Counted from the first letter of the stretch, positions 45,701 through 56,666 are shown. The stretch: 64,000 nucleotides of DNA from Pseudomonas amygdali (GCF_002699855.1 NZ_LKBW01000299.1:1-64000); one strand, 5' to 3'. Notes: generated from the letters alone by a model not told the origin. Program-made: numbers and translations.

Positions 45701-46483
45701 CAGGTAAGGGCGCAGCTCGCTGGCACCCAGCGCGCAGTTCAGACCGACCGAGATCGGTTTGGCGTGGCTGATCGAGTTCCAGAAGGCTTCTGTGGTCTGT
45801 CCCGACAGGGTACGTCCCGAAGCGTCGGTGATGGTCCCGGAAATCATGATCGGCAGTTCAAAACCCACTTCTTCGAACACGCCCTGCACGGCAAAGATCG
45901 CCGCCTTGGCGTTGAGGGTGTCGAAAATGGTTTCGATCAGGATCAGGTCGGCACCGCCCTCGATCAGCCCCTTGGTGGCTTCGCTGTAGTTCTCGACCAG
46001 CTCGTCGAACGTGACGTTGCGATAGCCAGGGTTGTTGACGTCCGGCGACAGCGAGCAGGTGCGGCTGGTAGGGCCCAGCACGCCCGCCACGAAGCGCGGC
46101 TTGTCCGGCGTTTCAAGGGTTTTGGCGTCTGCGACCTTGCGCGCCAGGCGCGCGCCTTCGACGTTCAGCTCGTAGACGATCGATTCCATGCCGTAATCGG
46201 CCTGAGACACCTGGGTGGCGTTGAATGTGTTGGTTTCGAGAATGTCGGCACCGGCATCCAGATAAGCCTTCTCAATGGCGCCGATCACGTCAGGCCGAGT
46301 CAGGATCAACAGGTCGTTGTTGCCCTTGACATCGCTTGGCCAATCGGCGAAGCGCTTGCCCCGATAATCGTGCTCTTCAAGCCTGTAGCTCTGAATCATG
46401 GTGCCCATGCCGCCATCGAGGATTAGAATCCTCTGTTTCAGAGCAGTGAGAAAGGCTTGATGGCGGGCGCTGCGGTCAGACAT
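42764..46483 (-). CDS. metH: Cobalamin-dependent methionine synthase
   Basis: The 1239-residue enzyme transfers the methyl group of methyltetrahydrofolate to homocysteine through cobalamin. Domains in order: homocysteine binding (about 1-340; zinc cysteines include [10 protein letters not shown]), pterin binding (about 360-620; [14 protein letters not shown]), cobalamin binding (about 660-900; [13 protein letters not shown] with the cobalt-ligating histidine) and reactivation (about 920-1239; [33 protein letters not shown]). It is complete and monocistronic, with a 158-base divergent spacer to cti; I see no riboswitch there. Its coenzyme need fits the cobF gene in this window. Confidence 0.96.
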   Translation of the reverse strand: MSDRSARHQAFLTALKQRILILDGGMGTMIQSYRLEEHDYRGKRFADWPSDVKGNNDLLILTRPDVIGAIEKAYLDAGADILETNTFNATQVSQADYGMESIVYELNVEGARLARKVADAKTLETPDKPRFVAGVLGPTSRTCSLSPDVNNPGYRNVTFDELVENYSEATKGLIEGGADLILIETIFDTLNAKAAIFAVQGVFEEVGFELPIMISGTITDASGRTLSGQTTEAFWNSISHAKPISVGLNCALGASELRPYLQELANKANTHVSAHPNAGLPNAFGEYDELPSQTAKIIEEFAQSGFLNIVGGCCGTTPAHIKAIAEAVSGYAPREIPDIPKACRLSGLEPFTIDRQSLFVNVGERTNITGSARFARLIREDNYTEALEVALQQVEAGAQVIDINMDEGMLESKKAMVTFLNLIAGEPDISRVPIMIDSSKWEVIEAGLKCIQGKGIVNSISMKEGVEQFIHHARLCKRYGAAVVVMAFDEQGQADTEARKKEICKRSYDILVNEVGFPPEDIIFDPNIFAIATGIEEHNNYAVDFINACAYIRDELPYALTSGGVSNVSFSFRGNNPVREAIHSVFLLHAIRNGLSMGIVNAGQLEIYDQIPAELRDCVEDVVLNRNPEGTDALLAIADKFKGDGSVKEAETEEWRSWPVNQRLEHALVKGITTHIVQDTEESRLAFTRPIEVIEGPLMAGMNVVGDLFGAGKMFLPQVVKSARVMKQAVAHLIPFIELEKGDKPEAKGKILMATVKGDVHDIGKNIVGVVLGCNGYDIVDLGVMVPAEKILQVARDEKCDIIGLSGLITPSLDEMVHVAREMQRQDFHLPLMIGGATTSKAHTAVKIEPKYSNDAVIYVTDASRAVGVATQLLSKELKPAFIEKTRLEYVEVRERTSARRARTERLSYGAAVAKKPQFDWENYTPAQPTFTGTRVLQDIDLNVLAEYIDWTPFFISWDLAGKYPRILTDEVVGEAATALYADATQMLRKLIDEKLISARAVFGFWPANQVNDDDLEVYGDDGKPLAKLHHLRQQTIKPDGKPNFSLADFVAPKDSGLTDYIGGFITTAGIGAEEVAKAYQDKGDDYNSIMVKALADRLAEACAEWLHQQVRKEYWGYAKDEALDNEALIKEQYMGIRPAPGYPACPDHTEKGTLFALLDPLPEGTPEHTPGKSGMFLTEHYAMFPAAAVSGWYFAHPQAQYFAVGKVDKDQVESYTARKGQDLSVTERWLAPNLGYDE

Positions 46484-46641
46484 GGGGGCTACCTTGAGAA
46501 GGTCGATACTTTAAAGGACGGGATGATAGCAAACTGGAGCGGTTTTGGTGGTGCTGCGGCTTTTGCATGAAAATCATTCATGTTGGAGGCAATTACGGCC
46601 TAGTAGAATTGTGCCATTCTTAATGACAGAGCCTACGGGAT

Positions 46642-48948
46642 ATGCCGCACCGTTTGTTGGCAAGCATCGCCTTGCTTTTTATCTGCTGTGCTGCACAGGC
46701 CCAGACACCCTCAGCCATACCCGCAAGCCCGGCTATTTCCTACGTAAAGGATATTCAGCCGATCCTTACCGAGAAATGCGTTGCCTGCCATGCCTGCAAC
46801 GACGCTCCCTGCCAGCTGAACCTGGGCAGCGGGGAAGGCGTGAGCCGTGGTGCCAGCAAGATCCCGGTTTACCAGGGCGAGCGCAGTGAGGCGGTAGCGC
46901 CGACCCGACTGTTTTATGATGCGCGTGATACCGAGGCTTGGCGCGGCAAGGGGTTTTACTCAGTGCTGGAGGCCCAGGGCAGTCAGGCTGCCCTGATGGC
47001 GCGCATGCTCGATCTGGGGCGCAGCGCGCCGTTGCCGGCCAACAGCAAAATTCCGGACGAGATCGCGCTGGGCATCAATCGCGAAAATGTCTGCCCGCTG
47101 CCCGGCGAATTCAACGCCTATGCCGCAGCTCATGCGCAACAAGGCATGCCACTGGCGGTGGATGGCCTGACCGATGCCGAATACCAGACGCTGCAGCGCT
47201 GGCTGGCTGCCGGTGCGCCGGTGGAGCAGCAGACCATTACCCCGAGTGTCACCGAGGCCGCGCAGATCAATGCCTGGGAGGCGCAGCTCAACGAGCCTGG
47301 CGCGAATCAGGCGCTGGTCGGTCGCTGGCTGTTCGAGCACCTGTTCCTGGCGCACATCTATTTCGAAGGCGGTGAGGCGGGGCACTTCTTCCAGTGGGTG
47401 CGCTCGCGAACTCCAAGCGGCAAGCCTGTGGACCTGATCGCTACTCGTCGCCCCGACGATGATCCGGGCAGTGACTTCTATTATCGATTGATCCCTGTGC
47501 AGGGCGTGATCGTTCACAAGACCCACATTACCTATGCCATGAGCCCACAGAAACTGATGCGGGTCAGGCAGTTGTTCTACGGTAAAGACTGGAAGGTCAA
47601 CGCACTGCCTGGCTATGGCCCTGGCCATCGGGCCAATCCGTTCCTGACCTTTGAAGCGATCCCGGCAGCGGCGCGTTATCAGTTCATGCTCGACAACGCC
47701 GAGTATTTCGTCCGCACCTTCATTCGCGGGCCGGTCTGTCGCGGGCAGATCGCGACCGATGTGATTCGCGATCAGTTCTGGGTACTGTTCCAGGCCCCGG
47801 CGCACGACCACTACATCACCGATGCGGCTTATCGCGGGCAGGCCACGCCTTTACTGGCCATGCCGGGGCAGAACGATGACGTCGGCAGCGTGCTCAGCCT
47901 GTGGCTGTCGTACCGGGACCGGCGTAATCAATATGAAGACATGCGCCGCGACAGTTACGCAAAAATGCCGGCACCGGGGTGGAGCACGCTGTGGGCTGGC
48001 AACGACAATGCCTTGCTGACCGTTTTCCGTCATTTCGACAGCGCTTCGGTCAATAAAGGCCTGATTGGCGACGTGCCGCACTCCATGTGGTTGTTCGACT
48101 TCCCGTTGCTGGAGCGTACCTATTACCAGTTGGCGGTGAACTTCGATGTCTATGGCAACGTTTCACATCAGGCACAGACCCGGCTGTATTTCGATTTGAT
48201 CCGCAACGGTGCCGAGATCAACTTCCTGCGCCTGATGCCCGCCGATCGCCGGGAAGACATACTCAGCAATCTTTATCAGGATGGCGGCAAGATCAAGATG
48301 TGGCTGGATTACCAGAAGATCGATGACGATACGCCAACCGGTATCAAACTCGATGAAAAGGCCCCGCAGCGTGACTTTGCGTTCAAGCTGATCGAGCGTT
48401 CCGGAAGCCTGAATGCCGCGCCTGATCCAATCAACCGCTGTAGCGGGGCGTATTGTTCTCGGCCAAACCTCGACAGCAGTTTTGCCCAGGCGGAACAGGC
48501 ACTGAGCCGTTTGACCTCACGCCCGGCGGCGGGCCTGAAAGTCATCGATCAATTGCCGGAAGCAAGCATGCTGCGCATCGAGGGCAGCGACGGCAAACGC
48601 ATGATCTACAGCATGCTGCGCAACCGTGCGCACAGTAACGTCGCGTTTCTGCTGGGCGAGTCTTATCGCTATATACCGGGGCTGGACACACTGACCGTCT
48701 ACCCGGGCGTGCTCAGCAGTTATCCGAATTTCATCTTCAATATTCCGGTCGCACAGGTGCCGGCCTTTGTCGATGCCATGCAGCAGAGCAAGGATCAGGC
48801 GAGTTTCGAAAAAATCGTCCAGCGTTGGGGCATCCGTCGTACTCATCCACTGTTCTGGAGTTACTTCCACGATCTGAATCGCTACGTTCAGGAAACTGAA
48901 CCACGCGAAGCGGGTGTGCTGGACATGAATCGCTACGAGAACCTCTGA
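46642..48948 (+). CDS. cti: Fatty acid cis/trans isomerase
   Basis: A 768-residue periplasmic haem protein that converts cis to trans unsaturated membrane fatty acids in response to solvents or heat. A signal peptide ends after AAQA, near residue 20. The c-type haem motif CVACHAC lies at about 48-54. The long C-terminal region has the Cti segments YFEGGEAGHFFQWVRSRTPSG and DNAEYFVRTFIRGPVCRGQ. The length agrees with Pseudomonas Cti. It is transcribed alone, divergent from metH, and ends in a strong hairpin. Confidence 0.94.
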   Translation: MPHRLLASIALLFICCAAQAQTPSAIPASPAISYVKDIQPILTEKCVACHACNDAPCQLNLGSGEGVSRGASKIPVYQGERSEAVAPTRLFYDARDTEAWRGKGFYSVLEAQGSQAALMARMLDLGRSAPLPANSKIPDEIALGINRENVCPLPGEFNAYAAAHAQQGMPLAVDGLTDAEYQTLQRWLAAGAPVEQQTITPSVTEAAQINAWEAQLNEPGANQALVGRWLFEHLFLAHIYFEGGEAGHFFQWVRSRTPSGKPVDLIATRRPDDDPGSDFYYRLIPVQGVIVHKTHITYAMSPQKLMRVRQLFYGKDWKVNALPGYGPGHRANPFLTFEAIPAAARYQFMLDNAEYFVRTFIRGPVCRGQIATDVIRDQFWVLFQAPAHDHYITDAAYRGQATPLLAMPGQNDDVGSVLSLWLSYRDRRNQYEDMRRDSYAKMPAPGWSTLWAGNDNALLTVFRHFDSASVNKGLIGDVPHSMWLFDFPLLERTYYQLAVNFDVYGNVSHQAQTRLYFDLIRNGAEINFLRLMPADRREDILSNLYQDGGKIKMWLDYQKIDDDTPTGIKLDEKAPQRDFAFKLIERSGSLNAAPDPINRCSGAYCSRPNLDSSFAQAEQALSRLTSRPAAGLKVIDQLPEASMLRIEGSDGKRMIYSMLRNRAHSNVAFLLGESYRYIPGLDTLTVYPGVLSSYPNFIFNIPVAQVPAFVDAMQQSKDQASFEKIVQRWGIRRTHPLFWSYFHDLNRYVQETEPREAGVLDMNRYENL

Positions 48949-48964
48949 AAAACCGGGGCTTCAC

Positions 48965-48996
48965 GCCGCAGGCCCTTGTGCAACATGGCCTGCGGC
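48965..48996 (+). terminator. Hairpin after cti
   Basis: GCCGCAGGCC and GGCCTGCGGC pair perfectly across a 12-base loop 17 bases after the cti stop, followed by CATCTTTACTTCC. The stem is strong but the T-run is broken, so termination may be partial. Confidence 0.6.
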
Positions 48997-49128
48997 CATC
49001 TTTACTTCCTGAACGAAATGTATCTCGTGCGATCTTTTTTCCAAAAAGGTGGTCCGAAATGGTGCGCGTCATAGGCCGGTTTATCAAACGACCCATGATT
49101 GAAAGTCAGGCAGTAGAGGTTTTTTGTG

Positions 49129-50151
49129 ATGTTGATTTCAGTTCAGGCGCTACGGGCGTTCGCAGCGTGGGTCGTGGTGTGTCATCACTTCATGCAGATT
49201 TTTTTCGATTTCAAGGCCAGCGGCCCGGTGGGACAGTTCTTTGTGTCGAAGGGCGCGGTCGGCGTTGATATCTTCTTTGTCATCAGTGGTCTGGTTATCT
49301 TTTTGTCGACGCAGAACAGCGATATGCCTGCACGGCGCTTCATTCTGCATCGTCTGATTCGAATTGTTCCGGCCTATTGGCTGTACACCGCCGCCATGGC
49401 TCTGTTGTTGCTGATTGCAGCACCGATGCTCCCGCATCAGGTCATCGGCTGGCAGAACTTCCTCTTGTCACTGGTATTCATTCCTTCCGAAAACCCCGGT
49501 GGTTATGGCCTTTACCCGACGCTTAACGTCGGCTGGACGCTCAACTATGAGATGTTTTTCTACCTGCTGTTCTCGGTGGTATTCCTCTTCCAACAGCGTC
49601 ACCGGCCGCTGATCATTGCCGCAGCGCTGTTTGCGGTCAGTGAGGTTCTGGCTCGCGCCGGGCTGATCAGCCGCTTCTACGGCAATGACATCATTTACGA
49701 ATTCCTGCTGGGTATCGGCATCGGCATCCTCTATCGCCGTGGCTGGATCAAACAGGCGCTATGGCTGCCGCTGGCGGGTATTGCGGTAGGGCTGTATGCG
49801 ATCAATCACCTGACCAATGAGCAGCGTCTGCTCAACTGGGGCCTGCCGAGTGCATTGATCGTGCTGTCGTGCATCTCGCTGGAACCGTATTTCCAGGGCA
49901 ACCGCCTGCTCAAGGTGCTGGGTGACTGCTCGTATTCGGTGTACCTGCTGCACGTTCTGGTGCTGTACGGCGGGTTGCTGATGGCGCAACGCTTTGGCCT
50001 CAGTCCTTATGTGGTGTTCGCGTTCTGCGTGCCGATCATCGCCATAGGTGCCTGGGTGAGTTATGAATGGATCGAGAAGGGCCTTTACCGAAGGATGAAG
50101 AGCTGGCTGGACGGGCGCCGAGCGGTCAGCCGGGCGCAGGCATTAACCTGA
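49129..50151 (+). CDS. Acyltransferase family 3 membrane protein
   Basis: A multi-spanning protein of about 340 residues that probably O-acetylates or O-acylates an extracytoplasmic glycan or lipid. The family motifs are [14 protein letters not shown] (catalytic-type histidine after helix 1), [16 protein letters not shown] and [15 protein letters not shown], followed by about ten helices. The C-terminal tail is basic. An upstream in-frame GTG at 49126 is equally possible; AGAGG lies just before both. No glycan genes are adjacent, so the acceptor is unknown. Confidence 0.88.
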   Translation: MLISVQALRAFAAWVVVCHHFMQIFFDFKASGPVGQFFVSKGAVGVDIFFVISGLVIFLSTQNSDMPARRFILHRLIRIVPAYWLYTAAMALLLLIAAPMLPHQVIGWQNFLLSLVFIPSENPGGYGLYPTLNVGWTLNYEMFFYLLFSVVFLFQQRHRPLIIAAALFAVSEVLARAGLISRFYGNDIIYEFLLGIGIGILYRRGWIKQALWLPLAGIAVGLYAINHLTNEQRLLNWGLPSALIVLSCISLEPYFQGNRLLKVLGDCSYSVYLLHVLVLYGGLLMAQRFGLSPYVVFAFCVPIIAIGAWVSYEWIEKGLYRRMKSWLDGRRAVSRAQALT

Positions 50152-50221
50152 CAAAAATACTAGGACTTTGTGTGACGGTGCCGATTGGCGTAAACTGCTG
50201 GCACGTCTGCGAGGAATTTTC

Positions 50222-50815
50222 ATGACCGCTATCACTATTACCGATGCCGCCCACGATTATCTGGCCGATCTGCTGGAAAAGCAGAACACCCCGGGCATTG
50301 GCATCCGCGTATTTATTACCCAGCCCGGCACTCAGTACGCTGAAACCTGCATTGCCTACTGCAAGCCGGGTGAAGAAACGCCGGAAGACAAGGCTATCGG
50401 CCTGAAGAGCTTCACCGCCTGGATCGATGGTTTCAGCGAAGCGTTTCTGGATGATGCCGTGGTTGACTACGCCACTGATCGCATGGGCGGCCAGTTGACC
50501 ATCAAGGCACCAAACGCCAAGGTGCCGATGGTCAACGCCGACAGCCCGATCAACGAGCGCATCAATTATTATCTGCAAACCGAGATCAATCCCGGCCTTG
50601 CCAGTCACGGTGGTCAGGTCACGCTGATCGATGTGGTTGAAGAAGAAGCGAAAAACATTGCCGTTCTGCAATTCGGTGGCGGTTGCCAGGGTTGCGGTCA
50701 GGCCGATGTCACGTTGAAGGAAGGTATCGAGCGTACGTTGCTTGAGCGCATTCCCGAGCTGTCGGGTGTTCGCGATGTGACCGACCATACGCAGAAAGAA
50801 AACGCTTACTACTAA
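50222..50815 (+). CDS. nfuA: Fe/S biogenesis protein NfuA
   Basis: The 197-residue protein carries 4Fe-4S clusters to target enzymes and is needed under oxidative or iron stress. The N-terminal A-type-like half lacks the usual cysteines, and the C-terminal Nfu half has the cluster-binding [11 protein letters not shown]. The start MTAITITD at 50222 has GAGGA upstream and matches NfuA length. It is transcribed alone and ends at a clear terminator. CysI in this window is one iron-sulfur enzyme in the same cell. Confidence 0.95.
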   Translation: MTAITITDAAHDYLADLLEKQNTPGIGIRVFITQPGTQYAETCIAYCKPGEETPEDKAIGLKSFTAWIDGFSEAFLDDAVVDYATDRMGGQLTIKAPNAKVPMVNADSPINERINYYLQTEINPGLASHGGQVTLIDVVEEEAKNIAVLQFGGGCQGCGQADVTLKEGIERTLLERIPELSGVRDVTDHTQKENAYY

Positions 50816-50833
50816 GCCTTTCTCTGCTGCGCA

Positions 50834-50861
50834 AAAACGCCCTGACTGTTCAGGGCGTTTT
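50834..50861. terminator. Bidirectional terminator between nfuA and liuD
   Basis: AAAACGCCCTGA and TCAGGGCGTTTT form a perfect 12-base stem around CTGT. It lies 19 bases after nfuA and 22 bases beyond the liuD stop on the opposite strand, with A/T runs inside the stem, so it serves both genes. Confidence 0.88.
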
Positions 50862-50883
50862 CGTGTGCGGCCGTCGCTGGTGG

Positions 50884-52833
50884 TCAGGTCAGTTCCACCA
50901 GTACTGCGCCTTCGTTGACCATCTCTCCCTCATGGCAGTAAAGCGCTGTGACAACGCCGGCACTGGCAGCGCGGATGCTGTGTTCCATCTTCATGGCCTC
51001 CAGCACCACCAGTTGCGCCCCGATCTCGACCGTCTGACCCACTTCAACCAGCACGCGCACGATGCTGCCATTCATGGGGGCTGTCAGGCCTCCATGCTGG
51101 CTATCACTGGCATCGGCCTGCGCGATGGGGTCAAGTCGGGTGATGGTGTGTAGGTCGCCTTGCCATTTGAGGTAAAGCGCATTGCCACGGCGTATCGCCA
51201 GATGCGAGCGGCGCACACCGTTGTGCTCGACAGCCAGATGTTCGTTGCTGAGTTTGAACGGTGAGTCGCTGCTGTTGCGCAGGTAGACGGTTCGGGTTTG
51301 ACCATTGCAGCTCAGTCGCAGATCCGTCTCTGCAGGCAGGCCTGCGCGAAAGCCTGTCGTGACCGCCCAGGGCGAGTGCAGGTCGGCTTGATCGACGCGT
51401 GCCGTTTCGCTCTGGCTGAAGGCCTCGGCGGCGGCCTGCCAGAATTCCTCACACAGTTCACCCGCTTGCGGCAGCAATTGATCCTGATAGCGGGGGATGA
51501 AGCCGGTGTCCAGTTCCGCGGCGGCAAACGCCGGATGGGCGATGATTCTGCGCAAAAATGCGAGGTTGGTTCTGACACCGCCCACTGCAAACTCATCCAG
51601 CATAGCGAGCAGGCGCAAACGGGCCTGCTCACGGTTTTCGCCCCAGGCAATCAGTTTGCCGAGCATGGGGTCATAGAAGGGTGAAATGTTGTCACCCTCG
51701 CTAACGCCATTGTCCACACGCTTGCCGGGGCCGGACGCGGATTCTCTGTAGAGTTCCAGCGTGCCGGTCGCAGGCAGAAAATCGTTGGCCGGGTCTTCGG
51801 CGTATAACCGGACCTCAATGGCGTGACCGATCAGTGGCACTTGTTCCTGAGTAATAGGCAGCGGTTCGCCTCTGGCCACCCGAATCTGCCATTCCACCAG
51901 ATCCAGGCCCGTGATGTACTCGGTCACCGGGTGCTCGACTTGCAGGCGGGTATTCATCTCCATGAAGAAAAACTCGCCGCGCGCGTCCAGCAGGAATTCC
52001 ACCGTGCCTGCACCCACGTAGCCGATTGCCTGTGCGGCCTTGACCGCCGCTTCACCCATGGCTTTGCGCAGTTCGGGTGTCAGGCCGGGCGCAGGTGCTT
52101 CTTCGACGACCTTCTGGTGTCGGCGCTGAATGGAGCAGTCGCGCTCATTGAGGTAGAGACAGTGACCATGGCGGTCGGCAAACACCTGAATCTCGACGTG
52201 GCGCGGAGTGAGGACGTATTTCTCCACCAGCATTCGCGCGTCGCCGAACGATGAGAGCGCCTCGCGTTGCGCAGAGGCCAGCGCTTCGGCCATTTCGCCG
52301 CTGTGCTCCACCACCTTCATGCCTTTGCCGCCACCGCCTGCCGTGGCTTTCAACAGCACGGGGTAACCGATGCGTTCAGCGGCGCTGCGGAACGTCTCGA
52401 TGTCCTGTGCGTCGCCGTGATAGCCAGGCACCAATGGCACGCCAGCTTGATCCATCAGCGCCTTGGCGGCAGATTTGCTGCCCATGGCGTCGATGGCCGA
52501 GGCGGATGGGCCGAGGAAAATCAGCCCTGCCTCTTCAATGGCACGGGCAAAGTCGGCATTTTCGGACAAAAAACCGTAGCCGGGGTGCATCGCTTGTGCA
52601 CCGCTTGCCCTGGCCGCATCGATAAGCTTGTCGATCGCCAGGTAGCTTTCTGCTGCCTTGCTGCCTCCAAGGTCCACACGGATATCAGCCTCTCGGCTAT
52701 GCCGTGTGTCACGGTCAATGGCACTGTGCACGGCGACTGTGGTGAGCCCCATGGTTTTCGCGGTCCGCATGATGCGACAGGCAATTTCACCGCGGTTGGC
52801 GATCAGCAGCGTGGTCAGCTCTGGGGTACTCAT
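50884..52833 (-). CDS. liuD: Methylcrotonyl-CoA carboxylase, biotin-containing alpha subunit
   Basis: A 649-residue subunit that carboxylates biotin for conversion of 3-methylcrotonyl-CoA to 3-methylglutaconyl-CoA in leucine degradation. An N-terminal biotin carboxylase domain (LIANRGEIACRIMRT; ATP grasp loop KATAGGGGKGMK; EMNTRLQVEHPVTE) is followed by a linker and the biotinyl domain ending LVVLEAMKMEHSIRA, with the biotinylated lysine. The ATG overlaps the liuC stop by four bases. It is the last gene of the liuABCD transcript. Confidence 0.94.
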   Translation of the reverse strand: MSTPELTTLLIANRGEIACRIMRTAKTMGLTTVAVHSAIDRDTRHSREADIRVDLGGSKAAESYLAIDKLIDAARASGAQAMHPGYGFLSENADFARAIEEAGLIFLGPSASAIDAMGSKSAAKALMDQAGVPLVPGYHGDAQDIETFRSAAERIGYPVLLKATAGGGGKGMKVVEHSGEMAEALASAQREALSSFGDARMLVEKYVLTPRHVEIQVFADRHGHCLYLNERDCSIQRRHQKVVEEAPAPGLTPELRKAMGEAAVKAAQAIGYVGAGTVEFLLDARGEFFFMEMNTRLQVEHPVTEYITGLDLVEWQIRVARGEPLPITQEQVPLIGHAIEVRLYAEDPANDFLPATGTLELYRESASGPGKRVDNGVSEGDNISPFYDPMLGKLIAWGENREQARLRLLAMLDEFAVGGVRTNLAFLRRIIAHPAFAAAELDTGFIPRYQDQLLPQAGELCEEFWQAAAEAFSQSETARVDQADLHSPWAVTTGFRAGLPAETDLRLSCNGQTRTVYLRNSSDSPFKLSNEHLAVEHNGVRRSHLAIRRGNALYLKWQGDLHTITRLDPIAQADASDSQHGGLTAPMNGSIVRVLVEVGQTVEIGAQLVVLEAMKMEHSIRAASAGVVTALYCHEGEMVNEGAVLVELT

Positions 52834-53696
52834 GATTGCGAGTCCTTCTGTGATTCTTGCCGGGCTGCAAGCGCTGCTGGCGTTTGATCGCCGTGTGGCT
52901 GCCAGCCGGGTGTACGTTTTTGCAGGAAGGCGCGCAGGCCTTCCTGGCCTTCGGCGCTGGTGCGGATGCGCGCGATGGCGCTTTCACAGTAGCGACGCAA
53001 TGCGGGTGTGAGTTCGCCGCTACCGACTTCGCGCAGCAACTCCTTGCTGACTCGCATGGCCTGCGGGCTGTTAAGCAGCAGGTTGTCGATCCACTCCTGC
53101 GTGCGGGCTTGCAGGTCGGCAGCCGGGTAGCACTCAGCTATCAGCCCCATCTGCTGCGCTCGCTGGCCATCGAAACGCTCGGCGGTCAGGGCGTAGCGCC
53201 GCGCGGCGCGTTCGCCGATGGCCTGTACCACAAACGGACTGATAACCGCTGGAGCCAGACCTATGCGTACTTCTGACAGGCAGAACTGCGCATCTGCCGT
53301 CGCAATGGCCATGTCGCAGCAACTGATCAGGCCCAGCGCGCCACCGAACGCTGCACCTTGCACCACCGCAAGCGTCGGGATTTTCAATTTGGCGAGGCTG
53401 TACATCAGCTCTGCCAGTTCACGGGCATCATCCAGATTGGTGTTGTAGTCCAGCTCTGCGGCCTGCTGCATCCAGGCCAGATCGGCACCGGCGCTGAAAT
53501 GCCTGCCACGCCCGCGCACCAGCAGAAAGCGCAGGCCGACATCACTTTGCACCTGGTCCAGCGCGAGGATCAACTCGCGAATCATCTGCGCATTGAAGGC
53601 ATTGTTCTTGTCCGGTCTATTTAGCCACAGCGTGGCGAAACCACGTGGGTCGGTGATCAACTCTATGGTCGCGAATGAGGTCGAAGTCATGGTCAT
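52830..53696 (-). CDS. liuC: Methylglutaconyl-CoA hydratase, crotonase family
   Basis: A 288-residue crotonase that hydrates 3-methylglutaconyl-CoA to HMG-CoA. RGRGRHFSAGADLAWMQQAA gives the first oxyanion-hole strand, VQGAAFGGALGLISCCDMAIA the second, and FCLSEVRIGLAPAVISPFV the acidic catalytic region. The start at 53696 has GAGG six bases upstream; an in-frame ATG lies at 53690. Its C-terminal tail is Gln/Ala-rich and longer than usual. It lies eight bases after liuB and overlaps liuD. Confidence 0.92.
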   Translation of the reverse strand: MTMTSTSFATIELITDPRGFATLWLNRPDKNNAFNAQMIRELILALDQVQSDVGLRFLLVRGRGRHFSAGADLAWMQQAAELDYNTNLDDARELAELMYSLAKLKIPTLAVVQGAAFGGALGLISCCDMAIATADAQFCLSEVRIGLAPAVISPFVVQAIGERAARRYALTAERFDGQRAQQMGLIAECYPAADLQARTQEWIDNLLLNSPQAMRVSKELLREVGSGELTPALRRYCESAIARIRTSAEGQEGLRAFLQKRTPGWQPHGDQTPAALAARQESQKDSQS

Positions 53697-53704
53697 TTCC
53701 CGCC

Positions 53705-55312
53705 TCACATCCGGAACAGGCCGAAGGTGGTAGGTTCGATGGGCGCATTGAGCGAGGCGGACAGGGCCAGCGCAAGAATGTCGCGGGTTTGTGCCGGGTC
53801 GATGACTCCGTCGTCCCACAGTCGGGCGCTGGAGTAATAAGGATGCCCTTGATGCTCGTACTGATCGAGAATCGGCTGCTTCAGTTCAGCCTGCTGCTCG
53901 GCGCTGAAGGCCTGGCCGGCACGTTCCGCCTGCTCGCACTTGACCTGCACCAGCACGCCCGCTGCCTGCTCGCCGCCCATCACGCCGATTCTCGCGTTGG
54001 GCCACGTCCACAGGAAGCGCGGGTCGTAGGCGCGGCCGCACATGCCGTAATTTCCTGCGCCGAAACTGCCGCCGATGATGACCGTGAATTTCGGCACCTT
54101 CGCGCAGGCCACGGCGGTCACCAGCTTGGCACCATGCTTGGCGATGCCCCCGGCTTCATACTTCTGACCGACCATGAAACCGGTGATGTTCTGCAGAAAC
54201 AGCAGGGGAATTCCCCTTTGGCAGGCCAGTTCGATAAAGTGCGCGCCTTTTTGCGCAGCTTCTGCGAACAGAATCCCATTGTTGGCTAGAATCGCGATCG
54301 GGTAGCCATGCAGGCGAGCGAAGCCGCAGACCAGCGTGGTGCCAAACAACGCCTTGAATTCATCCAGTACCGAGCCATCCACCAACCGCGCGATGACTTC
54401 GCGTACGTCAAACGGCTGCTTTGTGTCGGCCGGGATAATGCCGTACAGGTCATCGCTTGCGTACAACGGCGCAATCGGTGTGACAGTGTTCAGTTGACCC
54501 TGCTTGCGCCAGTTCAGATTGGCGATGCTGCGTCGCGCCAATGCCAGCGCGTGCTCGTCGCTGTCGGCATAGTGATCGGCCACCCCGGAGGTGCGGCAAT
54601 GCACATCGGCACCGCCCAGGTCTTCAGCGCTGACTATTTCTCCGGTGGCAGCTTTTACCAGTGGCGGGCCTGCGAGGAAGATGGTGGCTTGCTGACGCAC
54701 CATGATCGCTTCGTCGGCCATGGCCGGAACATAGGCCCCGCCTGCGGTACAGGAACCCATGACCACGGCAATCTGGGGAATGCCTTGTGCGCTCATGTTG
54801 GCTTGATTGAAGAAGATTCGCCCGAAGTGTTCGCGGTCCGGAAACACTTCGTCCTGGCGCGGCAGGTTGGCACCACCGGAGTCCACCAGGTAAATGCACG
54901 GCAGGCGGTTTTGCTGGGCGATGGTCTGCGCGCGCAGGTGCTTTTTGACGGTCAGCGGGTAATAGGAGCCACCTTTGACCGTCGCGTCGTTGGCGATGAT
55001 CATGCACTCGACGCCCTCGACCCGGCCAATACCGGCTATTACCCCGGCGGCCGGAACCTCTTCGCCATATACCTCATGGGCGGCCAGTTGGCCGATCTCC
55101 AGAAACGGCGAGCCGCTGTCCAGTAAACGGTTGATACGTTCGCGCGGCAGCAGCTTGCCGCGTGACGTATGACGTTCCTGTGCCTTGGGCCCGCCGCCTT
55201 GGCGAACGATGCTCAGCAACATACGGAGCTCTTCGACCTGCTTGAGCAGCGTGGTGCGATTAAGGGCAAATTCCGGCGAGCGGGCGTTGATGCGAGTCTG
55301 CAGAATGGTCAT
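53705..55312 (-). CDS. liuB: Methylcrotonyl-CoA carboxylase, carboxyltransferase beta subunit
   Basis: The 535-residue subunit moves CO2 from biotin on LiuD to 3-methylcrotonyl-CoA. Both halves of the crotonase-like carboxyltransferase fold are present: [11 protein letters not shown]-type start ([16 protein letters not shown]), [35 protein letters not shown] and [21 protein letters not shown]. The start MTILQTRI at 55312 has GGAG five bases upstream; the frame is open 55 codons further inside liuA. It lies 13 bases after liuA. Confidence 0.94.
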   Translation of the reverse strand: MTILQTRINARSPEFALNRTTLLKQVEELRMLLSIVRQGGGPKAQERHTSRGKLLPRERINRLLDSGSPFLEIGQLAAHEVYGEEVPAAGVIAGIGRVEGVECMIIANDATVKGGSYYPLTVKKHLRAQTIAQQNRLPCIYLVDSGGANLPRQDEVFPDREHFGRIFFNQANMSAQGIPQIAVVMGSCTAGGAYVPAMADEAIMVRQQATIFLAGPPLVKAATGEIVSAEDLGGADVHCRTSGVADHYADSDEHALALARRSIANLNWRKQGQLNTVTPIAPLYASDDLYGIIPADTKQPFDVREVIARLVDGSVLDEFKALFGTTLVCGFARLHGYPIAILANNGILFAEAAQKGAHFIELACQRGIPLLFLQNITGFMVGQKYEAGGIAKHGAKLVTAVACAKVPKFTVIIGGSFGAGNYGMCGRAYDPRFLWTWPNARIGVMGGEQAAGVLVQVKCEQAERAGQAFSAEQQAELKQPILDQYEHQGHPYYSSARLWDDGVIDPAQTRDILALALSASLNAPIEPTTFGLFRM

Positions 55313-55325
55313 GGTAGCTCCGCAA

Positions 55326-56489
55326 TCAACGGGTTTCGTTGAACAGTTCGCGACCGATGAGCATGCGCCGGATCTCGCTGGTGCCTGCACCGATCTCGTA
55401 GAGTTTGGCGTCGCGCAACAGTCGACCGGCCGGGAATTCGTTGATGTAGCCATTGCCGCCCAGAATCTGGATGGCATCCAGCGCCATCTGCGTGGCGCGT
55501 TCGGCGCTGTAGAGGATCACGCCCGCTGCGTCCTTGCGCGTGGTCTCGCCACGATCACAGGCTTGGGCGACGGCGTACAGGTAGGCCCGGCTGGCGTTGA
55601 GCTGGGTGTACATGTCTGCGACCTTGCCCTGAATCAGCTGGAACTCGCCGATGCTCTGGCCGAACTGCTTGCGGTCGTGAATGTAGGGCACCACCACGTC
55701 CATGCAGGCCTGCATGATTCCGGTCGGCCCGCCAGAGAGCACGACGCGTTCATAATCGAGGCCGCTCATCAGGACTCTGACACCACCATCAAGCGCGCCC
55801 AGCAGGTTCTCTTCGGGCACCTCGACATCATCGAAAAACAGCTCGCAGGTATTGGAACCGCGCATGCCCAGCTTGTCGAACTTGCTGCCGCGCGAGAAGC
55901 CTTTCCAGTCACGCTCGACGATGAATGCGCTAATGCCATGCGCAGCCTTTTGCAGATCGGTCTTGGCGTAGATCACGTAGGTATTGGCGTCAGGCCCGTT
56001 GGTGATCCAGGTCTTGCTGCCATTTAACACATAGCGATCACCACGCTTGTCGGCGCGCAGCTTCATCGATACCACGTCCGAGCCTGCATTGGGTTCGCTC
56101 ATGGCCAGCGCGCCAATGTGCTCGCCGCTGATCAGCTTGGGCAGGTATCGGGCTTTCTGCGCCGGGCTGCCATTGCGGTTGATCTGATTCACGCACAGGT
56201 TGGAATGTGCGCCGTAGGAAAGTGCCACCGATGCCGAGCCACGGCTGATTTCTTCCATCGCCACGACATGCGCCAGATAACCCAGGCCTGCGCCACCGTA
56301 TTCCTCGCTGACCGTGATGCCGAGCACGCCCATCTCACCGAATTTGCGCCACATGTCGACTGGGAACAGGTTGTCCTTGTCGATCTGCGCGGCGCGCGGG
56401 GCGAGCTCTGCGGCGACGAAGGATTGCAATTGGTCGCGCAGCATGTCGATGGTTTCGCCCAAGGCGAAGTTCAGGCTGGGGTAACTCAT
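55326..56489 (-). CDS. liuA: Isovaleryl-CoA dehydrogenase
   Basis: A 387-residue FAD enzyme that oxidises isovaleryl-CoA to 3-methylcrotonyl-CoA and passes electrons to ETF. Family motifs are [20 protein letters not shown] and, near the C terminus, [39 protein letters not shown]; the catalytic glutamate region of this branch lies in the [12 protein letters not shown] segment. The start MSYPSLNFA at 56489 fits the family; upstream codons in the same frame include a simple tandem repeat and are not coding. It is the first gene of liuABCD, 56 bases from a LiuR palindrome. Confidence 0.95.
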   Translation of the reverse strand: MSYPSLNFALGETIDMLRDQLQSFVAAELAPRAAQIDKDNLFPVDMWRKFGEMGVLGITVSEEYGGAGLGYLAHVVAMEEISRGSASVALSYGAHSNLCVNQINRNGSPAQKARYLPKLISGEHIGALAMSEPNAGSDVVSMKLRADKRGDRYVLNGSKTWITNGPDANTYVIYAKTDLQKAAHGISAFIVERDWKGFSRGSKFDKLGMRGSNTCELFFDDVEVPEENLLGALDGGVRVLMSGLDYERVVLSGGPTGIMQACMDVVVPYIHDRKQFGQSIGEFQLIQGKVADMYTQLNASRAYLYAVAQACDRGETTRKDAAGVILYSAERATQMALDAIQILGGNGYINEFPAGRLLRDAKLYEIGAGTSEIRRMLIGRELFNETR

Positions 56490-56544
56490 GGGTAGCGTTC
56501 CTGTTTTATTCTTGGAGATGATTCTATGCGGACTGGCTATGACC

Positions 56545-56560
56545 TTTACGTTAACGTAAA
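56545..56560 (-). promoter_or_regulatory. LiuR operator upstream of liuA
   Basis: TTTACGTTAACGTAAA is a perfect 16-base palindrome of the type known for the MerR-family regulator LiuR in gammaproteobacteria. It lies 56 bases before the liuA start, within the expected promoter. Release of LiuR by a branched acyl-CoA would turn on liuABCD. Confidence 0.8.
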
Positions 56561-56642
56561 CCTGCGGATGTGTGCTGTCAATCAGGCTTGTGCGCAGAGG
56601 GTGGGGGAGAGTCGGGAGGCAAAAGCAAACGCTGGAAAGCAC

Positions 56643-56666
56643 GAAGGGGAGCCTGGGCTCCCCTTC
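56643..56666. terminator. Perfect hairpin upstream of liuA
   Basis: GAAGGGGAGC and GCTCCCCTTC pair perfectly around CTGG. On the minus strand it follows liuE by about 570 bases and precedes the liuA promoter, so it could block read-through into liuABCD. It lacks a U-run, and a repeat-derived origin is equally possible. Confidence 0.5.

Noticed and set aside
43955-46426. Very long plus-strand frame of 823 codons opposite metH
   Set aside because: It is a GC-driven shadow of metH; the product has no domain and the antisense codon pattern explains the length.
46484-46641. Riboswitch (cobalamin or SAH type) before metH
   Set aside because: The 158-base divergent spacer shows no recognisable conserved core of either class and is too short for a cobalamin riboswitch plus two promoters.
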